DNA of 64,000 nt from CAZDBA01 sp965224765. Its GTDB lineage: Bacteria; Planctomycetota; Planctomycetia; Pirellulales; Pirellulaceae. The DNA lies in assembly GCA_965224765.1 (NCBI GenBank), contig CBDDAC010000043.1, positions 62,001 to 126,000 of the forward strand. The letters run 5' to 3'. Under the pieces are notes generated by a model. That model saw nothing but the letters and a program-made list of their open reading frames with translations, searched no databases and was not told the DNA's origin. A program made the translations under genes and the position numbers. Each line of letters begins with the position of its first letter. The first letter of the stretch is position 1. Shown here piece by piece: positions 48,182 through 56,170 of the stretch.

Positions 48182-48457
48182 ATGGCACGCACACGTATTC
48201 CACTTAGCACGGCCGAAGAAGAAACACGCAACCTACGCGAAAAGCTCGATTTGAGTACTGCAGAGATTGGGCTGACCGTTCGCACAACAAATTGTCTGGA
48301 AGAAAAAGGCATTTTCAGCGTCCGCGATCTTTTGAATACGACTCGCGCCGAGTTGTTGAGCATCTCAAACTTTGGTGAAAAGACTTTGGATGAAGTCTAC
48401 CGGTCGTTGGAATCCATTGGGTTTTGCCGCCCGGGTCACGAAATCAAGCCACGCTAG
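48182..48457 (+). CDS. Free-standing RNA polymerase alpha C-terminal-domain protein
   Basis: 91 residues from ATG 48182, with GGGAAGGAA seven bases upstream; the ORF is open further upstream but that part lacks coding character. It is an alpha-CTD without the N-terminal assembly domain: LDLSTAEIGLTVRTTNCLEE, KGIFSVRDLLNTTRAELLSI, SNFGEKTLDEVYRSLESIG, covering both helix-hairpin-helix units of RpoA. Such domains bind UP-element DNA and activators. A separate copy may compete with or supplement the RpoA tail, or bind DNA on its own. It has its own leader and is divergent from pcrA. Confidence 0.85.
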   Translation: MARTRIPLSTAEEETRNLREKLDLSTAEIGLTVRTTNCLEEKGIFSVRDLLNTTRAELLSISNFGEKTLDEVYRSLESIGFCRPGHEIKPR

Positions 48458-48481
48458 GGCATTTCCCTATTGTATACATGC

Positions 48482-49580
48482 CTAATATCTTTTGATTGCT
48501 TCGTCGGAAACATTAAACGTTTCGATCGAGACGGGGCCAGAATTCGATTCTGGGACAACAATGATAGCGCTGATTTCCTGATGGGCTTGGACGTAATCTT
48601 GAATCTCTTCAAGGCTCATGACAAAAAATGCTGTGGCCAACGCATCACAGATTGCCGCTGATGGACTGATGACTGTCGCGGAAAGAAAATGGTCCGTAGG
48701 CCAGCCTGTTCGTGGATCGAGGATGTGCCCGTACCTTCGGCCTTGATGATAGAAACCTTGTCGGGCGGTTCCCGATGTCGCCAAGCATTCGTTGTCCAAG
48801 GCGATTTCCAGAAGGCGTTTTTTCGGGACATAGGGGTGAGAAAGCCCCACGGTCCAGCCATTGCCACTGTCGGATTCCAGCATTGAAGCGCCTTTCGATT
48901 CGTTGCCCCTTGCGATCACGCTGCTTTGCCCGCCGTGAATAATAAAGTCGTGTATCTGGAATCCTCGAATCAAACTCGCTGCGTGGTCCAGAGCATATCC
49001 CTTTCCGATACTGTTCAAGTTGATTTTAAGGTTCCCAGCAGCCAGTCGTGCTCCTTGATCATCGAGTTCTATTTTGGCAGCGTCGACAGATTTTTTTGCT
49101 TCATCAATTTGTTGTTGCGAAGGAACCGCACCTTGTCGTTGGTGGAATCCCCATGCTTGCGACAGGGGCGATGAAGTAATATCAAATGCGCCATTCGTCT
49201 TTTGGTGGAGAGTCCTTGCAAGTTCCAGAATTTGGCGAACTTCTGGACTGATGGCAAAAACTTCACCATTGGATTGATTGAGGTCGGCTAATTTCGCTTT
49301 CATCTCGATAGAAGGAGAGCTGATTCTCCAATTCATCAATTCGTTGAAAGGCGGCCAGAGTGGCTTCGGTGGCCGAATCGTATTGGTTCAAGTTGAAGAA
49401 GACCTCGAACTCACACGCCATCGCGCGTTTTGAGAAATGTTGAAGGTATTCAGATTGAAGTTGGTCCGAGCTTTGGCGCCGTTGGCGATTCCTCTCAAGC
49501 TGCGTAGGTTCTGCTCCACTGGGAGCAGGAGGACGTCCACGTAGAAAATCTCGCCTCGATGTGTTCTTTTTCCTAGTCAC
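48482..49580 (-). pseudogene. apbE: FAD:protein FMN transferase (ApbE), frameshifted
   Basis: GTG start 49580; TSRRDFLRG is a twin-arginine-like signal. The first frame ends at 49263 after QRIDELENQLSFYRDESEIS. Removing one of the two G's at 49286-49287 (a C on the coding strand) joins it to DLNQSNGEVFAISPEVRQIL and gives 365 residues, close to usual ApbE length. ApbE landmarks: TNGAFDITSSPLSQAWGF, LNSIGKGYALD, IIHGGQSSVIARG, GHILDPRTGWP, and ICDALATAFFVM. The enzyme attaches FMN to threonines of exported electron-transfer proteins using FAD and Mg2+. Pseudogene or one-base sequencing error. The adjacent cytochrome gene is consistent with redox maturation. Confidence 0.8.
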
Positions 49581-49714
49581 ACTCTCATTGTACCATTGAG
49601 TTGGATGAACTATTCAAAGAATGATGATACTTCCCATTCTCTCTGTTGAATATAAGCGGCGCAGGCAACATAATTGGAGTAAGTAAAAGTCCGAAATCAG
49701 AATGTGTTGCGATC

Positions 49715-50704
49715 ATGACACCGTTCAAGAAAATGTTTGTACTCGTAGCGCTGGGAATGTCGGTAGTGATTACCTTCTCAGAAACGTCAGCGGGTTACAT
49801 CGGTTTCCTGCAAGACACGGAAGTTCAAAGAAAGAAAGTCAAACGAGTCAAACGCCCGGAATTTACAGAACGGGATTCTAGTGGAATCTATTTTGGCAGT
49901 GTGTTTGACGAAGCGATACAAGGTGAACGTCCGGCTGCCCCCATGGTTGCAGATCGTGGAAACCTCTCCAATCCTTTGGCCAATGGCGTAACTTCTACTG
50001 GCGATATTGGAACTTTCGTATGGTCCGGATTCATCTCGGGAGACGTACTCGAAGCCGAAATCAAACGGCTGCAAAAAAGGGTTGCTCAGCAGGTCACTTC
50101 GCCAGGAAAGTACAAAACAGAATACAAAGACGCTCGCTACTCCTTTCAAATGCTGTCGATGCTATTTGGTATTGTTGTAGAACACGATCAAGATGTCAGG
50201 TGGAAACGAATTGCCGATCTGGCTCAGCCTAGTTTTGCGATCGCAGCGAAAAATGCGCGTCGTGGTGATGCGGATTCGTATAACTACGCGGTGGCTCGAC
50301 GAGATGACTTGGCGGAACTCGTTCGCGGTGGGAATATGTCATCCAATGAAAAAACGGTTGATGGCGTCGTCTGGAAGGAAACCGTAGGAAGGGCGCCGTT
50401 GATGAAGCGGCTTCAGGACTCCGTGGATCGCGTTAAACCCTGGTTGTCCACCAAAGAGGAATTCGCCTCCAACAGTGAGGAAATCTTGCACGAGGCTAGT
50501 TTGATCGCTGCGATGTCCGAAATCCTTGGCAAAGAGTCGATGGACGATGCCGAAGAGGACGACTATCTCATTCACGTGGTGGGAATGAGTCGTGCCGCAC
50601 GATTGATGTCCGCCAACACACTTTCGAATAATTATGAAGCCGTTTCAGAGGGATTCAACCAAGTCAATCAAGCCTGTAGCAATTGCCACGATGAGTGGCG
50701 TTAA
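49715..50704 (+). CDS. Cytochrome c'-like secreted protein
   Basis: 329 residues from ATG 49715, where a signal peptide begins (FVLVALGMSVVITFSETSAG). The only heme site is at the very C-terminus, ACSNCHDEWR (CxxCH), which is the position used by cytochromes c' and c556. The preceding helices (GRAPLMKRLQDSVDRVKPWL, SEEILHEASLIAAMSEILGK, NNYEAVSEGFNQVNQACSNC) fit a helical bundle. The N-terminal 120 residues after the signal, basic then variable, are extra. It probably binds one heme in the periplasm, with a role in NO binding or electron transfer. The next gene starts 5 bp after its stop. Confidence 0.75.
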   Translation: MTPFKKMFVLVALGMSVVITFSETSAGYIGFLQDTEVQRKKVKRVKRPEFTERDSSGIYFGSVFDEAIQGERPAAPMVADRGNLSNPLANGVTSTGDIGTFVWSGFISGDVLEAEIKRLQKRVAQQVTSPGKYKTEYKDARYSFQMLSMLFGIVVEHDQDVRWKRIADLAQPSFAIAAKNARRGDADSYNYAVARRDDLAELVRGGNMSSNEKTVDGVVWKETVGRAPLMKRLQDSVDRVKPWLSTKEEFASNSEEILHEASLIAAMSEILGKESMDDAEEDDYLIHVVGMSRAARLMSANTLSNNYEAVSEGFNQVNQACSNCHDEWR

Positions 50705-50709
50705 AGTTT

Positions 50710-51153
50710 ATGACCAATCCGACGAACGAACAGCCGCCCTCCTCTACCCTTGCCCCGTGGGTTCACCCCAAATCGAAAAAGTGGCTCAAAGAGCTTTTTG
50801 ATCAGAGCGGTTTGGTGATGCGGCTCCGTGATGTTTTGGATAACTCTGAACAGCCAATCGGTCCGGAAGAAGCCCGGATAATGATGATGGTTGTCGCGGT
50901 AATCGGACACGAAGGAATTTGGCCTAGTGACCAATCCAAAGAGTTACAGCGGATTGTTATGAAGCTTGGCCGATTGAGCCGTACCGACCCTGCCAAGGCG
51001 ACGTCCCCCATTAGCATAGAAGAGCACAAAAGACGTGAAGTCGTAAAAAACGAAGTTCAACAGGAACTGGAGTTTTTGCGTCGCATGGTAGGAATCTCCA
51101 ACCGAGTTTCCGAATTACGTCTACCGGAATCGTGGGGCCAGTTTTGGACTTAA
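50710..51153 (+). CDS. Hypothetical protein, member 1 of a tandem pair
   Basis: 147 residues from ATG 50710 (a GTG at 50695 overlaps the cytochrome stop). No signal or membrane segment. HPKSKKWLKELFDQSGLVMR, EEARIMMMVVAVIGHEGIWP, VVKNEVQQELEFLRRMVG and PESWGQFWT are the best-ordered stretches. The order (helix, EEARxMMMVVA...GxWP, coiled tail, WGxF end) recurs in the next gene. I know no family. Its tight link to the cytochrome suggests a shared function, but this is cytoplasmic by sequence. Confidence 0.65.
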   Translation: MTNPTNEQPPSSTLAPWVHPKSKKWLKELFDQSGLVMRLRDVLDNSEQPIGPEEARIMMMVVAVIGHEGIWPSDQSKELQRIVMKLGRLSRTDPAKATSPISIEEHKRREVVKNEVQQELEFLRRMVGISNRVSELRLPESWGQFWT

Positions 51154-51186
51154 GGTCTTACTCACTGACAAAAGGACAGAAAAATC

Positions 51187-51648
51187 ATGGTCGATGACAA
51201 TTCGCCTTGGGGAAACGCAAAAGCCACGGATTGGTTGTGCGCATTTGGACCTTGGATAGACATGGTTCGAAAGGTACGTCGGACACTGGAATTGGAGCCA
51301 CGGAGTCACCCACATGAGATTCGAGCAGCGGCGATGCTCGTTATTCTATTCTGTCGAAACGGAACCTGGCCGAATTTTATGGATCCCGTTGAGGGCAATG
51401 CCATTGTCGGGTTGGCCCGCCGGCAACTTGCCGTCGTTCGGCAAATGTATACCCTGGAAGGTCGCAACAACAAGAAGTTGATGGCCAATCGGAACTACAA
51501 AGTCTTACTGAAAACGCTCGAAGAGGAAATTCGTATTCTGGAATCACGTTTCTCAGAAGAAGATGTCGTGATGGCTAACCAGGCGCCCTGCGCCTGGGGG
51601 GAATTTCTGGGCAAGCGACCGGAGCGAAGGAACGAAATCGATCCTTAG
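51187..51648 (+). CDS. Hypothetical protein, member 2 of a tandem pair
   Basis: 153 residues, ATG 51187 after AGGACAGAAAAATC. Distant paralogue of the preceding gene: HEIRAAAMLVILFCRNGTWP aligns with its EEARIMMMVVAVIGHEGIWP, KTLEEEIRILESRFSEED with its coiled tail, and CAWGEFLG with its WGQFW end. No signal peptide or known motif. Gap of 33 bp to the previous gene; the three genes 49715-51648 form one unit. Convergent with rsmH, 18 bp apart. Confidence 0.65.
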   Translation: MVDDNSPWGNAKATDWLCAFGPWIDMVRKVRRTLELEPRSHPHEIRAAAMLVILFCRNGTWPNFMDPVEGNAIVGLARRQLAVVRQMYTLEGRNNKKLMANRNYKVLLKTLEEEIRILESRFSEEDVVMANQAPCAWGEFLGKRPERRNEIDP

Positions 51649-51666
51649 CCAGATAGAACTGCAACG

Positions 51667-52536
51667 CTAGTTCTTTCGCTTTGCAAATCGCATTTTTGCA
51701 CTTCGAGATCGAGGATTCTCGTGGAGTTCGGCGTCTCCGGCCATGACGGGTTTCTTGGTCAGAACATCGAGTCGATCATCTTCACGAAGACCGTGTTTTA
51801 CCATCCGATCCTCCAGTGAATGAAAGCTGATTAGCCCGAAAACTCCACCAGGGTTCAAACAGTCGGGCAACGTTTTCAACGCGATTTGCAGCCACTTGAG
51901 TTCATCGTTGACCGCAATTCGAAGGGCCTGAAACGTTCGCGTTGCCGGGTCGATTGGGTTCTTGCGAGATCGTGGCACGCAGCGACGCACGAGGTCTGCG
52001 AATTCAGTGGTCGTTTTCAAGGGCTGCTTGTTACGAACTTCAACGATCTTTCTTGCGATTCGGCGACTGTATCGTTCTTCGCCATACTCATAGATCAAAT
52101 CAGCAATATTCTTCTCCTGCATGTTCTCGATCAAACGCCACGCGGGTTCTCCCTTGGTTTGATCAAACCGCAAATCGAGAGGACCATCCAATTGGAAACT
52201 GAAACCGCGATCCTCATCGGCAAGTTGATCACTGGATAGTCCAAGGTCCAGGAAAATCGCATCGACGTGTTCAATTTCCAAATCGCGCAGCACCTCAGGT
52301 GTGTCGGCATAGTTGGAACAAACAGGGATCACGTTTTTGGGAAGTTGATCGGCGATGTGAGCGACCGCGGCCGGGTCACGGTCCAACCCAATGACTTTTC
52401 CTTGATCACCCACGAGCGCGGCAAACTGCGTGGTGTGACCACCGCCACCCATGGTTCCATCGACAATGATTTGGCCGGGTTGGATGTTTAACCCCTGGAT
52501 TGCTTCGTTCAACAAGACGGGGACGTGGACGGTCAT
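51667..52536 (-). CDS. rsmH: 16S rRNA (cytosine1402-N4)-methyltransferase
   Basis: 289 residues from ATG 52536. RsmH/MraW signatures: HVPVLLNEAIQGL, IIVDGTMGGGGHTTQF (SAM-binding loop), GLDRDPAAV, IFLDLGLSSDQLADEDRGFS, GEERYSRRIARKIVE, ALRIAVNDELKWLQ, LISFHSLEDRMVK, and the basic C-terminus SRSAKMRFAKRKN. It methylates C1402 in the ribosomal P-site with SAM. In many bacteria the gene heads the dcw cluster, but no ftsL or ftsI follows here. Upstream, a structured RNA with its own terminator precedes it on the same strand. Confidence 0.95.
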   Translation of the reverse strand: MTVHVPVLLNEAIQGLNIQPGQIIVDGTMGGGGHTTQFAALVGDQGKVIGLDRDPAAVAHIADQLPKNVIPVCSNYADTPEVLRDLEIEHVDAIFLDLGLSSDQLADEDRGFSFQLDGPLDLRFDQTKGEPAWRLIENMQEKNIADLIYEYGEERYSRRIARKIVEVRNKQPLKTTTEFADLVRRCVPRSRKNPIDPATRTFQALRIAVNDELKWLQIALKTLPDCLNPGGVFGLISFHSLEDRMVKHGLREDDRLDVLTKKPVMAGDAELHENPRSRSAKMRFAKRKN

Positions 52537-52593
52537 AGGTTAATGTGGTTTCGAAAAAAGAAGTCAATTGGTGGAGATTGGAGCTCATGACCT

Positions 52594-52627
52594 AAAAAAA
52601 AACGAGCCGCTCAAGTTGAGCGGCTCG
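52594..52627 (-). terminator. Strong terminator of a minus-strand transcript upstream of rsmH
   Basis: The minus strand reads CGAGCCGCTCAA, then C, then TTGAGCGGCTCG (12-bp stem at 52603-52627), followed by nine T's. It ends a transcript that comes from upstream of 52627, where no protein gene is seen. Confidence 0.88.
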
Positions 52628-52760
52628 AGTTAGCTCGCTAGCCCGATCATTCCATGATAAAGCCCAGTCCGGGCAAATGTCAGCCTGTGGCCAGTTTGAC
52701 ATTCACCCGCAATGTCGCGAACTCAAAGGACGTAGCCATTGATTCGGATTTAAATGAGGG
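52594..52760 (-). ncRNA. Candidate structured small RNA upstream of rsmH
   Basis: Minus-strand RNA bounded at the 3' end by a perfect terminator with nine U's. About 40 nt before it, 52671-52682 pairs with 52697-52708 (GGGTGAATGTCA with TGACATTTGCCC on the minus strand). All 12 positions pair as RNA, with one U-G and one G-U; on the plus strand the same two positions are C/A mismatches, so the fold favours the minus-strand transcript. The loop contains a further CUG-GCCA-CAG hairpin. The 5' end is a guess. A small ORF (ATSFEFATLRVNVKLATG) overlaps but has no ribosome site. Not recognised as tmRNA, 6S, SRP or RNase P. Confidence 0.5.
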
Positions 52761-53073
52761 ATTTGGCGTCTGACTGCGGTCCGTCGTTTCCGCATCTGTA
52801 ATTGGCCCCCATGAGTCATTTGAGGGAGGTCCAAGATAAACCGTCCGCCTCAGGTATCAAGGCTCGCTTTCCTCGTAAATCGATCGGTCAATCGGCGCAA
52901 CCCCTTGCCCTGTTAGGACTTGCGAATCCTGCAATTTTTGGAAACTTTAGTCTGAGCAAAGGAGTTGCTAGCGACGATGGCCTGAGAATGGCTGGGAAAA
53001 CGCCGCAACCTGGGGATTCAAACAAAATCGAGCTGCACCGTCTCGTTTTTCACTCCTGCCGAAACAAATATGA

Positions 53074-53143
53074 AACCGGGAGGTTGAGGCTCCTGCCGAA
53101 ACAAAATCCGATGTGTTTCGGCAGGAGCCTCAACCTCCCGGTT
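53074..53143. repeat. Perfect 30-bp inverted repeat made of two GGGAGGTTGAGG copies
   Basis: Copies 5 (53078-53102, plus) and 6 (53115-53139, minus) of the dispersed repeat face each other and pair over 30 bp around a 10-nt loop. No T-run; it could still stop or stabilise transcripts between rsmH and queA. Confidence 0.85.
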
Positions 53144-53333
53144 CAACTGATGCAAATTCGAAGCATTAAATAAGGCGATGACGCCAAGTGTATTCAGCCT
53201 GATTCGGATGAGAAAACGCTCATTGGCAAACATATCGCTGAAATGCCGGGCAAAACTAGATTGAAAGCGAAACAGGACTGGGAAATTCGAGTCAAACACG
53301 TAAAACTTCGTCAAAAGTAAATAGAGAAGAAAC

Positions 53334-54407
53334 ATGTCAACAGATTCGGTCGAACCCACACAGAAAACTGACCATTATGACTTTGAATTACCAAAGTCAT
53401 TAATTGCTCAGGAACCGTTAGCAAATCGCGAAGACGCTCGACTTCTCACCGTGAACCGTGAATCCCAGGCGATTGACCATCATCATATACGTGACCTGGA
53501 CTCGATTTTGAGACCCGGCGATTGCCTGGTTTTGAATGACACCAAGGTAATCCCCGCCAAACTTGTCGGCTATCGAGAGAAGACAAAAGGTCGCTGGCAG
53601 GGATTATTTCTAGAGGCGGATGCACAAGGAAACTGGCGATTGCTTGGCAAAACTCGTGGGCGAATACAACCTGGCGAAACTGTGGTTTTGCAAGATCGCC
53701 ACGGTGTTGAACGATCGCGATTGGTGCTGATTACCAAATTAGAGGGCGGTCAATGGATTGCCAGAATCGAAGGTAGCGAAAGCAACGCCTTTGACGAACT
53801 TGCCTTGGTCGGAAGAGTTCCACTGCCTCACTACATTCGCGGCGGAAACATGGTTGACGCGGATATCGCTGCCTACCAAACGGTGTTTGCGAAACAGCCC
53901 GGAGCCGTCGCTGCGCCGACAGCTGGGCTTCACCTGACGAAATCGCTGATGAAGCGACTCGTAGAAAAGGAAATCGAAGTCGCTACGGTAACGCTGCATG
54001 TTGGGATCGGAACGTTCCGTCCTGTCGGTGTCGATGTGTTGACCGAGCACGAGATGCATTTTGAGTATGGTTCGATTGATGAGAATTCCGTTCAGCGAAT
54101 CAAAAACGCGAAAAATTGCGGAGGAAGAATCATCGCTGTTGGAACCACTAGCGTTCGAGTTTTGGAGACCGCAGCAAAAGAAGGTGAGCTCAAGAGCTGG
54201 TCAGGCGAAACGAACCTGTTTATTCGACCTGGTTTTCGATTTAACGCCGTGGACGGGTTGCTAACCAACTTTCATCTGCCACGCAGTACGTTGCTAGTTC
54301 TCGTTCGAACCTTTGGCGGTGACAAACTGCTAACTCGTGCCTACAAGGAAGCGGTTGCTGAAGAGTATCGATTCTTCAGCTACGGTGATGCGATGTTGAT
54401 CACGTAA
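53334..54407 (+). CDS. queA: S-adenosylmethionine:tRNA ribosyltransferase-isomerase
   Basis: 357 residues, the same as typical QueA (356 in E. coli). It starts at ATG 53334, after AGAGAAGAAAC. Signatures: YDFELPKSLIAQEPLANRED, RPGDCLVLNDTKVIPAKLVG, VGRVPLPHYIRG, YQTVFAKQPGAVAAPTAGLH, TLHVGIGTFRPV, and NLFIRPGFRFNAVDGLLTNFH. It transfers and isomerises ribose from SAM to preQ1 in tRNA to make epoxyqueuosine. Other queuosine genes are not adjacent. A dispersed-repeat block follows. Confidence 0.96.
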   Translation: MSTDSVEPTQKTDHYDFELPKSLIAQEPLANREDARLLTVNRESQAIDHHHIRDLDSILRPGDCLVLNDTKVIPAKLVGYREKTKGRWQGLFLEADAQGNWRLLGKTRGRIQPGETVVLQDRHGVERSRLVLITKLEGGQWIARIEGSESNAFDELALVGRVPLPHYIRGGNMVDADIAAYQTVFAKQPGAVAAPTAGLHLTKSLMKRLVEKEIEVATVTLHVGIGTFRPVGVDVLTEHEMHFEYGSIDENSVQRIKNAKNCGGRIIAVGTTSVRVLETAAKEGELKSWSGETNLFIRPGFRFNAVDGLLTNFHLPRSTLLVLVRTFGGDKLLTRAYKEAVAEEYRFFSYGDAMLIT

Positions 54408-54477
54408 TACCCTGCAGACTGAAAGTCTGAGGCGACGAGAAATCCGGTTGTCAATGGTAACCCGAAGAGGCTGTGCC

Positions 54478-54751
54478 TTTTTCGACTGGTGGATGTTTTC
54501 AGATGATTTTGGCGCTAAAAACCGGATGCCAAAAATCGAATCCCCTTCCATCGGGCCACCGTGACGGTCGGGAGTACAACGACCAGGGAGGATAAGCCAC
54601 TGCCGTTTTCCGAAGCAGCAAGACCGCCTGTTTCGACTGGTGGATGTTCAGAAGCTAACAGCATCTGAACATCCACATTCCGCCTGTTTTGGAAACCCGA
54701 CGCGTCAGCGAGGACGTGTCGGATTCGTCCTCGCTGACGCGTCGGGTTTCC
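54478..54751 (+). repeat. ~275-bp dispersed repeat, uninterrupted copy
   Basis: Aligns with 24151-24359 plus 25869-25920, without the insertion sequence. Landmarks: TTTTTCGACTGG, TTTCAGATGATTTTGGCGCT, CATTCCGCCTGTTTT and a perfect 26-bp inverted repeat (54691-54716 with 54726-54751) built on AAACCCGACGCGTCAGCG. Two smaller inverted segments (GGATGTTCAGA / TCTGAACATCC) are inside. Occupies the gap between queA and the ketosynthase. Confidence 0.8.
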
Positions 54752-54851
54752 ACAGGCGTGTGATTGCGGCAATTTGTCCTGCGCGAAGATTCAGTTTGAA
54801 TGGCCACGAATCGTCCACTGTAGAAAACGGGGTTCTACAAACCAGATACGA

Positions 54852-56099
54852 TCAGGCGTCGAGGAGAATAGAAGCAATCTGGCCTGTGCGGCTAAATGAT
54901 TGTTTCACACAACTTGGATTGTCCAATTGATGCGCCTCAGGAATGAGTTGGATTGCACAATCGTTCGTTGATTTAAAATTGATTGCGGGAGGCAGGACCA
55001 TCTCCTGAATGGCGAGGATTGAAACGATCAGTTCAATCACTCCAGTTCCAGGTCCCAGGTTCCCGAAATTGGCTTTGGAGGCCAAAACGGGCTGCGATCC
55101 AAATACAGCATGGATTGCTTCCGACTCCATTCGGTCTTCGGAAATGCCTCCAAATCCATTGGCATTTACATGGCCGATTGACTCCCCCGGAAAGTCGGCT
55201 GATTCCAGAGTCGCCCGAAAATTATGTGTCAGCGCGTCGGCAAACTGGTCTTTTTTTGTACAAAAATTTCGGTTCCATCCACCGAGTCGGCAAAGAATGT
55301 TGGCGTCTCGAGCTTTGGCGTGACTCTCCGACTCCAGGACCACTGCGCCGGCACCTTCGCCGACAACCTGTCCGTCCCGTTCAGAGTCGAACGGGCGACA
55401 GGCCCCCTCGGGGTCATGAATCCGCTTGCTCAAATGTTCTTGGCCGTGGTAGAGCACACCGGTAATCGAAGAGGGCGCACCGGTACCGCCAGCAAACACG
55501 ACGTCGGCTAGACCGCGTTGGATAAGGGTGGCGCCTTCGATAATTGATAACAGCGACGAAGCTTCTGATTGGCAGATTGAATTACTGGGGCCGCGTGAGT
55601 TAACGGCGATCGAAATATGCGACGCAACCATGTTGGGAAGGTACTTGAGCATCCAAAGCGGCTGGATCTTTCGCATAAAGTTCTCGCCCCAGCGGGCATG
55701 AACATATGATCCCTCGTCAATACATTGACGGAAAACATCGGCGATTTCTTCGGGGTGGCAGTAAAATGGTGCAGTGCCAAAAACCGTACCGACTCGATCA
55801 GGATCCACCGCCGAATTCAAAATACCGGCCATTTCGGCGGCCATGGTTGCTGCGGCGAACCCAAACTGGATGGGCGGACACATGACTTTGATGGCTTTGC
55901 GAGGTTTGACGTACTTTTTGCCTTCGAAGTCCTGCACGAGTCCCGCGATTTTGAACGCCCAGTCCGTATCGGCGAATCCGGGTCTGGTGATCACGCCGCT
56001 GCGACCGTTGATCAAGTTATCCCAAAAGGCTTCCACACCGATTCCGATCGGTGAGACGACTCCGACACCCGTGATAACGACTTGATTGTTTAGCTTCAT
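54852..56099 (-). CDS. Beta-ketoacyl synthase-like protein with both catalytic His replaced by Asn
   Basis: 415 residues from ATG 56099, after which the FabF-like start VVITGVGVVSPIG follows at once; an in-frame start 18 codons upstream is less likely. Thiolase fold: GTVFGTAPF, NSICQSEASSLL with the nucleophile Cys176, ADVVFAGGTGAP, PFDSERDGQVVGEGAGAVVL. At the first histidine position VNANGFGG replaces VNAHGT (Asn314), and at the second SKANFGNLGPGTGV replaces KxxxGHxxGA (Asn347), while Lys342 stays. Normal decarboxylative condensation is therefore doubtful; an acyltransfer, priming or chain-length-factor-like role is possible. It is 71 bp downstream of the GNAT-like gene on the same strand. 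Confidence 0.85.
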   Translation of the reverse strand: MKLNNQVVITGVGVVSPIGIGVEAFWDNLINGRSGVITRPGFADTDWAFKIAGLVQDFEGKKYVKPRKAIKVMCPPIQFGFAAATMAAEMAGILNSAVDPDRVGTVFGTAPFYCHPEEIADVFRQCIDEGSYVHARWGENFMRKIQPLWMLKYLPNMVASHISIAVNSRGPSNSICQSEASSLLSIIEGATLIQRGLADVVFAGGTGAPSSITGVLYHGQEHLSKRIHDPEGACRPFDSERDGQVVGEGAGAVVLESESHAKARDANILCRLGGWNRNFCTKKDQFADALTHNFRATLESADFPGESIGHVNANGFGGISEDRMESEAIHAVFGSQPVLASKANFGNLGPGTGVIELIVSILAIQEMVLPPAINFKSTNDCAIQLIPEAHQLDNPSCVKQSFSRTGQIASILLDA

Positions 56100-56170
56100 G
56101 CTGTGGCGTACGAAATTGTGCTGGCGATTAAGACGAAAATTTGAACCAGTCAAACTGCCAAAGTCTATTA

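Larger units (their letters stand above)
52537..53333. other. Intergenic region with structured RNA and repeat hairpin
   Basis: About 800 bp without a credible protein gene. It holds a minus-strand ncRNA candidate (52594-52760), a repeat pair forming a 30-bp hairpin (53074-53143) plus a partial copy (CTCCTGCCGAAAC, 53053-53065), and the queA leader. Confidence 0.6.

Noticed and set aside
53074..53143. Possible CRISPR or attC site from the facing repeats
   Set aside because: Only two copies in opposite orientation and no spacer periodicity, cas genes or integrase; they belong to the dispersed REP-like family.
52802..53173. 123-codon plus-strand ORF upstream of queA
   Set aside because: Its C-terminal third is repeat DNA (NLPVQLM, encoded by copy 6), so it is a chance ORF.
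53018..53359. 113-codon minus-strand ORF upstream of queA
   Set aside because: Runs through two dispersed repeats and has no ribosome site or fold-like pattern.
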